The notes under the pieces: generated by a model
What the model was told of the DNA's origin: nothing
What the model saw: the letters and a program-made list of their open reading frames with translations, nothing else
Databases searched by the model: none
Assembly: GCA_947184155.2 (NCBI GenBank)
Contig: CAMXCT020001492.1
Coordinates: 1-64,000, forward strand
Source: Cladocopium goreaui
Taxonomy: Eukaryota > Sar > Dinophyceae > Suessiales > Symbiodiniaceae
DNA: 64,000 nt
Reading direction: 5' to 3'
In this document: piece after piece, positions 29,989-42,700 of the stretch
How positions within the stretch are numbered: position 1 is the stretch's first letter
How the letters are laid out: each line of letters opens with the position of its first letter
Program-made: the position numbers and the translations under genes

Positions 29989-32900
29989 CTTCGGACCCGA
30001 CTGTGCTGATGACATCAGCGCATCATCAAATAATATGATAATATGATGAATATATTAAATATATTATATACATGACTACGAATTTTAGGTTGCTGGCTGG
30101 GCCACTCATCCCAAAAAATATATATCTTAAAAAACAAATTTTGGTATACCCTCTGGTAATTTAACAGTTTGCTATTGAAAATGGCCTTTGAAATAGTGGA
30201 TTTTATTATATGATAATGGTGGATCTTTCCATAGTTATGTAAACGTTTACCAGAGGGATCCAGAGGGTACAGTATATACAGTGTACTCACTATTTCTATG
30301 GCTAAATCCACTATTTCGACTGGGCCATTTTCCATAGCTATGTTCGTTTACCAGAGGGTATCTGAATGATGTTCCAACATTTTTTTTCATGCCAACACGT
30401 CCCCACAGTCGGCCGATCCGTCGCCAGATCGGCAAGAAGACTCCATTTTTACAGCCAGGCGGCGTCAAGCACTTGGCTTTTCTTTCCCGGGGTTTATTGT
30501 GATTTTTCCACAAATTTTGGATGGAATGCACATATATATTATATATACATATGTATATGTATATATTATATGTATATATTTATATATATATGATTATATA
30601 CTGTAATGCACATATATATATATATAATTTATAATTATATGTTTTTGGAGTTCAAGGTCCGCATTGTGCTGGCATCATGTGTGATGTGGGGGGTTCCTGA
30701 AATGGAAATGGGGGTCATCCACGACTTGGATCGTGGAGGGGTACCTCCTAGGGTCCATTGGAAACCTCTAGGACCGTTGTGCTCCAATAGCCTCTGAGAA
30801 GGTGTTGAAGCGCCAAAAACCAACCCAAAATACAGTGTCAGAGGGTGCTTGGAGGCCTAAGGTCCATAAGTTATTGCCATTCATTGAGGAGTATAACATA
30901 GTATAACTTACTACGATGGAATTTCATATGATTCCCTATTGTTACACCCATCTAATTCATTGTTACCTTCCCAAGCTGCGGCCATCGGTGCCATGTCTGA
31001 AATGGGTCAAATCATGTCGAATCCTAAACTTAAAGTCATGGACATCAGAAGATATGATCGTGTTTCGTAGGTGATCTATTGTGTGTTTCAATATCTATCA
31101 TAAATATGTATGAATATGTATGCGATCAACACTTAAAATTTCTTTCACAAGATCCCATATATGATCCAATAAATATTGCAATGTTTATGACTGCACTATG
31201 AGATCCACCCTTTATGTTGCAGCCTTTTGGAGTCTTGACATATCTTGACATGCCACTTGGCAAAGGATCCAGTGTCCACCATCCATAAAAACAAAACTGG
31301 ATCTACGCCCAGGCACTGGGATAGTGACATCGCAGGCACCAAACTACAATCGACACCATGGTTTTTCTGAACGTTCATGGAGTTTCCATGGTCGAAAAAA
31401 GGGGTACCCATCTTTATGTGTGATGGTCATAAACCAATTTAGCGTCCATGAAAAATTGTCATAAATCAGGCGTTTAAATGATTTCAATTCACTAAACTCT
31501 TTTCTGTTTCTGTGTTTGGATTCCTCCAAAATCCGGTTTCCTGCCGGTTTCCTGTTATGTTTGGATCAGAAATCGGCACATTCCGGGGGTTGTTCCTCAT
31601 CTCCTGGCCATATTCCCACAACAAACTCCAATCAAACAAAAAAAACATGGTTCTCCGTTCTCTCGTTTAGATACCATTGGAATAACCATTAGAAATATAG
31701 GTATCCATATTCCATATTCCATATTCCAAACCATGTTCAAATAGGATACCATCGGAATGTCCGAATCTGGACCGTAGTTCAGCAACGAAAACTCCCTGCG
31801 GTTCTATGCGTTCACGTTGTTGGTCTCATTGGTTGGCTCATTGCTAGGTTCCGGCTCCTGAATCGCCACGGAAGCCCGTGATTCGACAAGATAGTATCTA
31901 GAGGACCAACATTTCTACATTTTCTTGTTGGCAAAGAATGTTCTTTTTTTCAGGATATCATTTTTTCGATATGCATATATACATATATATATATATACAG
32001 ATTCAATTGGGTATTTTTGAGAATAATTTCTGAGATATGCTGGGATATTCTGGTAACCAAAAACATGCCCTATAAACATGCCACGGTCAAGCTACGTGGG
32101 AGTATTCTGGTATGGTCAGACCCATCCCAGGATACGCAAATGCAAACATAATGCCAATGGATTGGTTTTAGGGAAAATCTACAGGAAACCATGGTTTTTA
32201 CCATCAAATATAGGGCTTTCCTGTAAATTTTCCCATCTTCCAATTCTATGATAATGTGTATATAAGCTCCTATTGATACGGAAACTTGCAATTTTAAGGG
32301 ATATCCTGGACTCTATAGACAAACCCAGAAGATTTGAAGGATGTGTCCTGCATATTTTTCCTGCCAATTCTGGGAAACTTCCTTATCTAAATATACTGAT
32401 GCTGAAAAAAATAGCTCCAAATGAGACATTCACGACTCTTCTAGGATGGGGTTTCAAAAGTGCAAAAGTTGACAACCTTTTTTCGTCACTCAAGCAGCTG
32501 CCCAACAATTGGGGTCGAAACCACATGAGTTTGATGGCATATTTGAAGACAGGGGAAACCTCACACTTGGTTGTAGTATGGTTGCAATCTGCAAACATGT
32601 TCGGGCAACCATTCACACAAATCTGGGATATTGACTGGCTAAGGATACCAGCCATCCACATTGGCGATAAATCGGTACATCAATGATCAATCATCCTTGA
32701 TGGCCCACAGGATGGGGGCCCCCAGTTATAAGTTGGTTTATAAACTATTATAACCCACATTAACTATAGTTATATCTACCATAAACCATAGTTAAACCAC
32801 TTAGAAGGCAACTGAACGCTATCTTGGGGCCCATCCTGCAGATTCTGCAACTGAGAAAAAAGGGTCTTAATCCATCACAAAATGCAGAATAATGAAGACG

Positions 32901-33698
32901 TAATCAACAACAATTGCGATATAGCCCAGCCACAAACTGAGGAAATTATGGCATCAAGCAGGTCGCCCAAATTTCGACTCAGATGGTGTGTTCTAACATG
33001 TTTTGGATATGGATTGTGCAACACAAAATGAGTGCACAAACAACACGACAATAAGCACAACTGAGAACCAGCAGTCATGAGAATAAATATATGGAGGTCT
33101 GTTAAAATGGTGGATCCCCAAGTCACCATGGGGTTCAATACTAAAATGGTCATCCATGACCTGGATGATAGCCCCATGATTTCCATATCCCCGTGTTTGA
33201 CAATTGTAAGTTATAAGTGTTTATCATTCCCATAGTGTCGCTGAATCTCACTGACAATTATAAATTGTATCATTCCCTTTAAGTTCCAATGGGTCTATAT
33301 TTCAATGTTCAATTTTAGATTATGACCATATTGTCAAATATTCCCATGGTTATATAACCCAAAAGACCACTTTATATATATATATATATATATATATTCC
33401 AACCACTTTTCTTGGTTTTTATATTTCTTTTGGTTATAATTACCCATATTTCAACCCAAAATGTTCCGCTGTTCCAACCCATCACTGGCTGCGAAAACGT
33501 CGACGTTTGGTCCTTCACTTCCCCCGGTTGGATCGACCGGGAGCCGCCCCGGCCCAAGATCTTGCTGGCGCCACGCTGCATGCGAACTTTGTTGCTGGGC
33601 CGTTCATACCTGCGAGGAAAAAAACAATGGGATGCTTATCTGAAAAAAAAAATAAGGATGTGTAATTAATATATATATATATAAATATATATGTATAT

Positions 33699-33743
<45 letters not shown>

Positions 33744-36700
33744 TATATATATATATATATATGTGACGCAGCCTACCAGGTCCCCCCCCCCTCCCCCCAA
33801 TGGATATGGGTATACAGGAGCTATGTTCCCCGCCCACCCCCCCTGTGGGTGGGTAGGGGGTGGGGGGTTAGTAGTAGTTAGTAGTAGTGAGTAGCAGTTA
33901 GTAGTAGGAATGGGTATGGATATACAGGAGCTATGTTCCCCGCCCCGGGTAGGGGGGTGGGGGGGGTTAGTAGTAGTTAGTAGTAGTTAGTAGTAGGGAT
34001 GGGTATGGATATACAGGAGCTATGTTCCCCGCCCCCCCTCTACTGTGGTGGTGGTGTGGTACTGCGTATATATATATAATTATATATATGCTTATGTATA
34101 TATATATATACATATGTGAATATATGTATGTATATATATATATGTATAGACATATATATATTTATTTATTTATTTATTTTAAATACGAATATGAATATAT
34201 ATATATACATATGTATGTATCTATAACATGTAAATATATATATAGGAAGTAGATACATAGCACATGTATATATATCTATAGATAGCACGTAGGTACTTTG
34301 AGGGAGTATGTGTGCTACGCAGGTCGTCCGAAGGGTAGCATGTACCTAGTAAATACGAGGCTGGACCTCAGAAATGCTGCCAATAGCTTGCAAATAGAAG
34401 GGAAGTGGGGGTGCTACCTGGGGACCCATCCCATTCGGAGGGGGGGGGGGACCTCGCGGGCGGAGGACGGGATCATAAATGTATACAATTATATGTATAT
34501 ATATATATTATACATATATATATACTATAAATATTATACATATATATATATATATCATAATTACAGTAGATTGTAAAAGCACAATGTACACATCATCTAT
34601 ATGCAAGTGTGGAATATGTTGTAAATATGTATACAACCATATCATATATTTGTAAAATTGGTTTTCAGTCGGGAATTAACTCAGCCGCGCTGCTTGGGGA
34701 TCTTGATGGTTGTGGCGATGAGGCAGCAACAACCCATGATTCGAATGAACCAAAAGAAGCCACCGCAGAAGAGGAATCCATAGAAACCTCGGTTTTTCAG
34801 GGTTGCTCCAAACACCCCAGGTACGTTTGGAGAAGTAAATTGGGTAAGCATAGAGGCAAAATGACGAATTGACCCCCCTAATGTGGCTATAAACCTACAA
34901 TAGGTTGGAGCAACCTCTGTTTTCGTTGAGAGGAAATTTGACCAGTGTCGGCTAACCCATGTTAAACCTGTTCGAACACCCCAATTTCTCATGGTTGGCA
35001 TTCATGGGAAATAGATTCCCAGACTCAATGGCTTCCAAATTAACACAGTGTTAATCCCTAATCAAAGTCAAGGGTAGTAGTATAGCAAAAAAACATCCCA
35101 TCTGTTTTTTTAATGTTTAAACTGGTCCATTGTAAAATGGTTACCTGGAAAAGAACACAGGTTAGTGGGAGGTAATGGTCGACTTGGACCAAACACACCT
35201 GGCTGGAGTGAGGTCCTCTGTCAGGTCATGCGTAAAAGTCGGGTGGTGTCTTTTTTCTATTCCCACCCCAATGTTTGCAAATCCATGGTAAGCAAAGTGG
35301 GCACTGGATGGCGTCAATCCTTCTTGTTGAAAACTTATGAAAACTTCCATCATCAGTGTTGTTATTGAATCACCATCATTGCTTTACAAGATTTGGCAGT
35401 GTGTCAAAACCTTGTACCCCTTCTGTTCACATCAAAATAGCTGGGATTTATGGATGTTCATCCCCCTAAAAATGGTATTAATAGGTATTGATCCATACCC
35501 ATTTCTTGGAGACTGAACAAAGGCGAACAGAAATCATCAATTTCTGGTTCGATCTATTGTCGTGCAAGAAAAATTGGCTCGTGCAAAAACCAACCGGGAC
35601 GGAAGGTTCTTTTATTTAACATATAATACATATGTTTCAAATAAGTCCTGCAATTTTATCTTATATATGACATTGCCAATCTTAGATACCTGGCATTTTT
35701 TTAAGCTGGTGAGTAGATATTCCCATAGCAAGAGATTAAAGGATTCTCAAGTACCCATCGTTGACCTAGATTTTACCCTCCGGTAAACTAACACAACTAT
35801 AAAAATCACCATGTTTCATGGGAAAACTCACTATTTCTATGGCCATGTTTAATAGCTTTTTGTATGTTTACCAGATATATCTCCCAGCAAATAGATATAT
35901 CTAGATATTCCATATCTTTTCATATATTCTCAAGTACCCATCGTTGACCTAGATTTCAGCATTTCTTAGCATTCTGCAATATTCTGCATGTCTTGTACAC
36001 ATCTTCTGGTCAAGTCCGTGAGGTCTTTTGCCCCCAAGTTAGCCAACCTGTGTTGCCGTGGTGCCTAAAATCCATGGGAGAATCAGAATAATGTCCCTAT
36101 CAAAATGGCAATTTGAGGGGGGTTAATTATTTACCATCTGGTTATTTAACATAGCCATGGAAAGATCCACCATTTTTAAGTTCGGTAAACCATCTATTTC
36201 TATGGGCCATCTATACCATGGCTATGTTAGTCAGAACCAGATGGAACAAAAAAACATCTTCAGGCAGGCTCAGATGTTTTGAAGGGCTGCGCTTGGGCCC
36301 AGACCGTATGTCAAGACCAAGAACGGCAGCAAAATGAGACCTGCCAATTTCTGGCCACGGATGATCATTGAACTATATTGTTATGTTGAAAATGGGCACA
36401 ATCTGTTGAACTATATTGATATATGTTGAACCATATATTGACATAGGCATCATGGACCCATCTTTGGTGTCTGTTGGATCTTCATGGCTATCAATCTACT
36501 GTTGTTGGTAATTTTTTTTGCACCTTCTTTTTGCTAGCGAATCCGCATGGTGATGTTGAAAATTATTGCTGTTCCACAACTCGAACACTTCGAACGTTTG
36601 ACAAACCGGTTTTCTTTCTACCAGCCCGGCTGTTCTGCCGGCGACCTTCCCATATGGATCTCGTACAGATACCTCTCAACATTCCCATCCTACGTTGAAT

Positions 36701-39700
36701 CCCGAGTTTTTGATGCAACAACACCCCGTTACATTTCGCGGTTGAATCCTTACGTTTGTGACTCAAATCACAAAGGTGATCCTTTTGGGGCAGAAATCCA
36801 GTCCCTTTTCTCTGAAAGACCTGGAACTTTAATGGATTCTTTTGGGAAAATGTGCCCCATATGGGAGAATCGGATCGAATGCTTTTGATGAATAGATTCT
36901 TAATGGCTTTTTCTTGGACCCCATGGTACCAAAAATATCAGGTACATGGTCTCTCCCTTGAATCCTTCATTCGGGGATTGTTGGTTTCAAAACACCCAAA
37001 TAATACTGCTTGGTGGTGCAATAACCATCTTGAAACGTATGAAAGTCAATGGGAAGGATAATCCTATATATTATGGACAATAAAAAATGTTTGAAACCAC
37101 CAACCAGAATATATAATGGTTGTGTTTGCAGATCATCATAACTCATGCCGTTCCATAACCGCTGTGTTTTGTTTGTTCCCATCCAAATCTGATGTTTGAT
37201 CCTCATGGTCCCCTCTATTCAATGGCCGCACACTGTAAATTGAATCTAAAGGAAATAACTATTCAAAACGACCACTCTGCCAGGGTACTGACTGCTTTCA
37301 AATCACCGGACAAAATATGAACGGTCATGCATGTGTTCTAATCCTGCAACCAATTTGAGGGACAACCACCAGAGTCTGATGCCCAGACAGAAATCTGAAA
37401 CATCATTTTCATTCATTTTCTCATCAAGATGATGTACCATCATTTGGGTATGAGTCAAAACCTTGGTACCCTAGTGAACCCCAAATAACTGGTAAATGGA
37501 TGTTCATCCTCCCAAATATAGCAAGATTGGTTTTGATACATCCCCATTTGGAGTAAAACCCCAAACAGTTTGGACAAACAGTCCCCTGTTTTTCAAGATG
37601 AAATTCAGTCGTTGGACCTCCAACATCCAACGGTGATCTTACTTCCGATGGAGCACCCAGCGGTATCATTTAAGGTTTCGTTTCACCCGTCCAACTGCGG
37701 GGATATATCTATATATATATATCTAATATAATACCCTCTGGTAAACTAACATAACTATGGGAAATCACCATGTTTATTGGGAAAACTCACTATTTTGATG
37801 GCCATTTTCAATAGCTATGTAACAAATTATCAGAGGGTATATGTACTCATGTATAAAAGCTTTATCCGCTTTATAAAAGCCTCAGTTGTATACCAACTTA
37901 CCCACTTTAAAAATATTGAAATTGCATGTGAACAATGACATGTTTTTGTTAAGTCATAAAGCTTTTTGTTAAACACTACAATTTCCTTAGTATATCCCAT
38001 CATTCCATCATATTTCCCGATAAACACCAGATTAAGTGTTTTGAAAAATTAAAACACACATTGAGACGAGTAACACCACCAAAAAAAAACATGAAACCCC
38101 AGCAAATCGCAGTTTACTATAACCTCTGGTAATTTCACACAATGGAAAATCATCATGCGACTGAAAACGGTTGGTGATCTCCAAATGGCGTCACTTTCCA
38201 TAGCTTTTTTTGTTTTCCCTCTGGTAATTTTTCACAGTTCGACTCCGAAGATTTGCAATTTTTAGTGGTTGAAACCTATGTTTCACTAATCTTCCAAACC
38301 CAAGTCATGCCAGGGTCGTCATGTTAATTTACTGGAGGCTTATTTATATAATTACACCAGACATCAGTAGCCCCAAAAGATAGAACAGCTTGCATTTACC
38401 ATCATTCACTATCGATGCTCCATGGTGCTGGACTATGAACCTACAAAACTGGGCCCAAAAAAAAGGGGTAAATGTAGGTAAATATTCCAGCACCATGGAG
38501 AATCTGGGTATAGAAAATGACCAATTCATAGACAATTTACCAATTATAGATAGTCGATTTTGGGGAGAATAAAAAAAATCTGGTTAAAACAATGCCATAA
38601 ACCACCCATTTGGGAATGGTGTATACCACCTATTTATGTTGATTTGGGGATGGGTCAAAACCCTATCCCCCTGTAGTTCACATCAAAATAGCTGGGATTT
38701 ATGGATGTTCATCCCCCTAAAAATGGTATTAATAGGTATTGATCCATAGCCATTTTACCTTTTCAATCAGTGCACGGTGCCGTTTCGTTTCCGGCACCTC
38801 CGCACCAGGAAGCCACTGAGGCAACCAGCAAGGCATCGCCCGCCTGGGAACGACGCGAATCGGAGCCGCGGCGGAATGATGGCAAAGACCGTGGCAAGAA
38901 ATGGGGAGAAAAGATGGACAAATTGGGGAAAATGGTGGAAACATTAGGGAAAAATCTGGAAAATGAATGAACATGATGGAAACAAGAGAACAAAAAGATG
39001 GAACACATGGGGAAAGTCCAGCAAAACATATGTAAACATGAGGGAAATGACGTGAAATTCCAACAAACACATTGGAATACATGAGGGAGACATCTTGAAA
39101 TTTTGAGGGAAATGCAGTGAACATATACTATTTTTAGGCAACTTAGGAGATGGATGCATGTTTCATGTTTCAGGGAAACGTATGGAAACTTGTCTAGGGA
39201 AATGATGGAAACATCAGTGACACAAATGATGCGTTAATTTGTGTATTTTATGGGAAATTAAGTATAAAACAATTGGGTTTGGGAGTATATTTTTGGGGGT
39301 TGTTGCAGGGTGGTTGTTTTAGCCTAATTATATAGAACGGTTGTGGTGCTGCTGTTTCTTCTTTTTCTACCAGCGACATTTAAGCATGAAAACCACATCA
39401 AAAGCTGGGATATTCGATGATTTTTGGGTCTCAAGACAACAACAAATGGGAATACCCAAAGAATTATGTATTGCAGTAACAGGTTTCGAATGGAACACAC
39501 AACAAATAATGAAAAACAAAAAGAGATCGCAACACCGGCAGAAAACACAAAACAAAAAACAAGAACAAAAACAGCAATGGAAAACATGATGATTTTAACA
39601 AAAAAAAGGTATAGAGAAAATCGGTCAAAGTATCTGAAAGCTGACTTTCCCATACTTTTGGATGAATATCCAGAAGTAGCAGCCCCTGCGGCCCTGCGCT

Positions 39701-42700
39701 TTCCCTTCCGTCCGCCTCATCGGCTTTGAAAAACAAACAGCTGCAGAAGCACTCCGCGAAGATAAAGGCGATTAGACCTGGCAAGCCAAGGGGATCATGC
39801 AGATCATGAGGTCAACATATTTGAACATGTTTTAACCAGATGGACCATATTAGGATCCATATGGATCCATATACCATCCATATACATCATATATCATCAT
39901 ATAGTATAATCATATACTGACTCGATATGATTGGATTGTGTTCTCTGGAAAAGCCATGGAGTTTAGGGTCCCCATGATCAGGTCCAGGCTGCATCCCATT
40001 ACCTTTGAGGATCTTGGTTCGGCTATTCAGAGCTCAGCAAGGCTATTTGCAGCAACGGTAGATTCGAAGCGTCGGAAGTTTGCCTCCAATATGCCCCTCG
40101 TAGAAGAGATCGCGAGTCCTTGGGACTTGGAACTGAACTTCGAAACGATGGGAGCATTGCATGATGCATTCTGGATGGGAAAGTCATGTTGGAAACAGAG
40201 TCTGGGCGTCCCAAAATGACCTTCGCAGTTGACTTAATTCAGCAAGACTCAAATAAGTCTTTGAGTTTGACTGACTTTGCGGGACTCCAAATATCTCCAA
40301 ATTCTCCGAAACTCCCGAGTTTTTTACGACCAATGCACTCACAACACCTGCCAGGCAAGACACTTTGGTAGTTCCCATTCATCGCAAAGCCTGGACCGAA
40401 GCCGGGCTTTGGCTTATGGCTATGGCCATGGCTCAAAATGAATTGGAAGGATCCCCCCCAAAAAAATGAAGGTTTCAATACCAAACTTAGACTGAGACGA
40501 TTTGGAGGTTTCCATAAATATGGGTATCCCAATAGCTGGATGGTTCATAATGGAAAATCCATCTATAAATGGATGTAAACTGGGGGTACCCCCATGACTT
40601 CGGAAACCTACATTTGAACATGACCATGTTTGGTCCCGGCTGGCAACTCACATTTTGACATATCCCGTATCCCATCCAACTTCCCTAGAGGGGACGCTTT
40701 TTAGCCGCCACCGTTGATATCATGACATGGGTGTGTCTAAAAATGGGGGCGGAACGGCGGAACCCACTTTTATGGCTGTTCATAGTATGTCATAGGGACA
40801 TTTTGATTAACCACTGGATTTGACGATATATTGTTTTTTCAGACAAAACCACATATGGGGATGGGTCAAAACCCTGGTACCTAGTGAACCCCAAAATAGC
40901 TGGTAAATGGATGTTCATCCCCCTAAAAATTGTATTAATAGGTATTGATCCATACCCATATCAACTTTCAAACACTCCTTCTCCTGATATATCTTGTCCA
41001 CCTGGGTCTGGGTCAAAGTTATACCCCAGAGGAAGGTTCTGCAAGTAGCACTTACAATGACCCAAGTTTCATGACTCATGAAATTCCCCCAAATTGTTTA
41101 CTCTCCGATAAATTTATCATAGCTATGGAAAATGTCCACTTTCTTATTGTTTTACCATGATTTACCCAAAATGTTGCTTGGTTTTACGTATCTATGTTAA
41201 ATTACCAGATGGCAAAAAGCGGTCCCACTGGGGGGCCAGGCCAAACAGCATCTTGCGATTGGCAACCACTCGGTGGACAAAAGCACTTCGACCACTCGAC
41301 CTCGAAAAATGGCGCCGCGCGGTGGCCTCCATGGAACCTCAAAACGACCTCTTCGGAGTTTTCAGCAAAAGGCCACGGGTCACAGACATATACAATAGTA
41401 ATCAACAGTATATAATTAAACTGAAATGTCTTTGTCTCAAACTGTCCCCAAGATCCCATTGTTGATTGTCATTCTCCCTGTTTTTCACACAATTTTGGGA
41501 TAACCCCCCTGGTTCAAAACAACACCTGATAGTTCGATACCCGCAAAAATATCCCCAGTCACGGTACGAAGCGTTACGCATGTCCGGTGCATCCACGGTC
41601 TCCCTTGAAAGATCTGAAACCACGACGCGCACCTCTTCTAAGGATTCAATATCTCCTTCCTCAGCAGTCAAGATCTCATATCTGGTCATGGAAGAACCAA
41701 AAAACAACATATAAACAACTATATATAGCACCCGCCAAAAAGATAGAACAGTTGGAAGATGTTGGAAGCCTGGAAGTAATGGGGAAAACATCATCGACAT
41801 ACCATCCTGGAAACACTGTTCGGCATCTTTCTGGGTACTGTAAAACATATTCGGTATTGCCCAGGTCAATCCCAAACAAAGTCGGATCTTGGGTTGGATG
41901 ATGCTCTTTCACCTTGCCCTTTCTATGGCAGTTATTTAGGGTGACATGGTTTTGCTTTGGGAAAGAGGACAAGTCACAAACAAAACTATATACAGTTGTT
42001 ACCCCTCTGTACAACCCCATTAATCTAGGTAAATTGTAATAATTCACCAACCTGAAATGTTCGGCTATAAGGGGATAATTCCCCGAATCCTAACCATGAT
42101 TATAGTGAGGGAGAACAGTGAGGTCACTATATATAATTTACCCAGATTCATCTTTTGAAGAGTCTCGGAACTAATAAACTTCTTCGCCAAACTGATGCAG
42201 CCAATCATTGTGGGTCATTGGGAACAGTATTACCTCCAGCCAACTGCCAGTCAAGAGTGAGATGTCACCCATTGTCACCCAATTGATTTTTCTGGTATAG
42301 AATGACTAGCAGTTTGCAAACTGGAAAATCGCCATCGACAATCATCGACATAGCTAAATAGGGACAGTTTATCAGAGAGTATCACTCCCAGACGCTCCAT
42401 GTGTGGAATATTTACCTACACTTGGTTGATTTTTGGGGTAAATGTATGTACCCTCTGGTGAACTAACATAGCAATGGAAAATCACCATTCTTAATGGGAA
42501 AATCCACTATAAATAGCCATTTTCCATTGCTATGTTAGTTCACCAGAGGGTAAATCTTCCAGCACCATGGAGCATCTGGGGCAGAAACGCTAGTCATAGC
42601 CAGGCATCCCAAGATTGACAGTTGCCATCGATGTCATAGCCGGTACCTGGTGACGCCGTGACGCCGTGATCGATCGACGAAGGACCATGGAAAAAAACGA

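Noticed and set aside
38770-38970. Plus-strand proline/glutamate-rich frame
   Set aside because: Looks disordered-protein-like, but the minus strand holds a 13-codon exon with AG|G acceptor, GT donor and matching phase.
39938-40219. Plus-strand 93-codon frame
   Set aside because: Plausible composition, but a minus-strand exon in the same place fits gene 2 phase on both sides.
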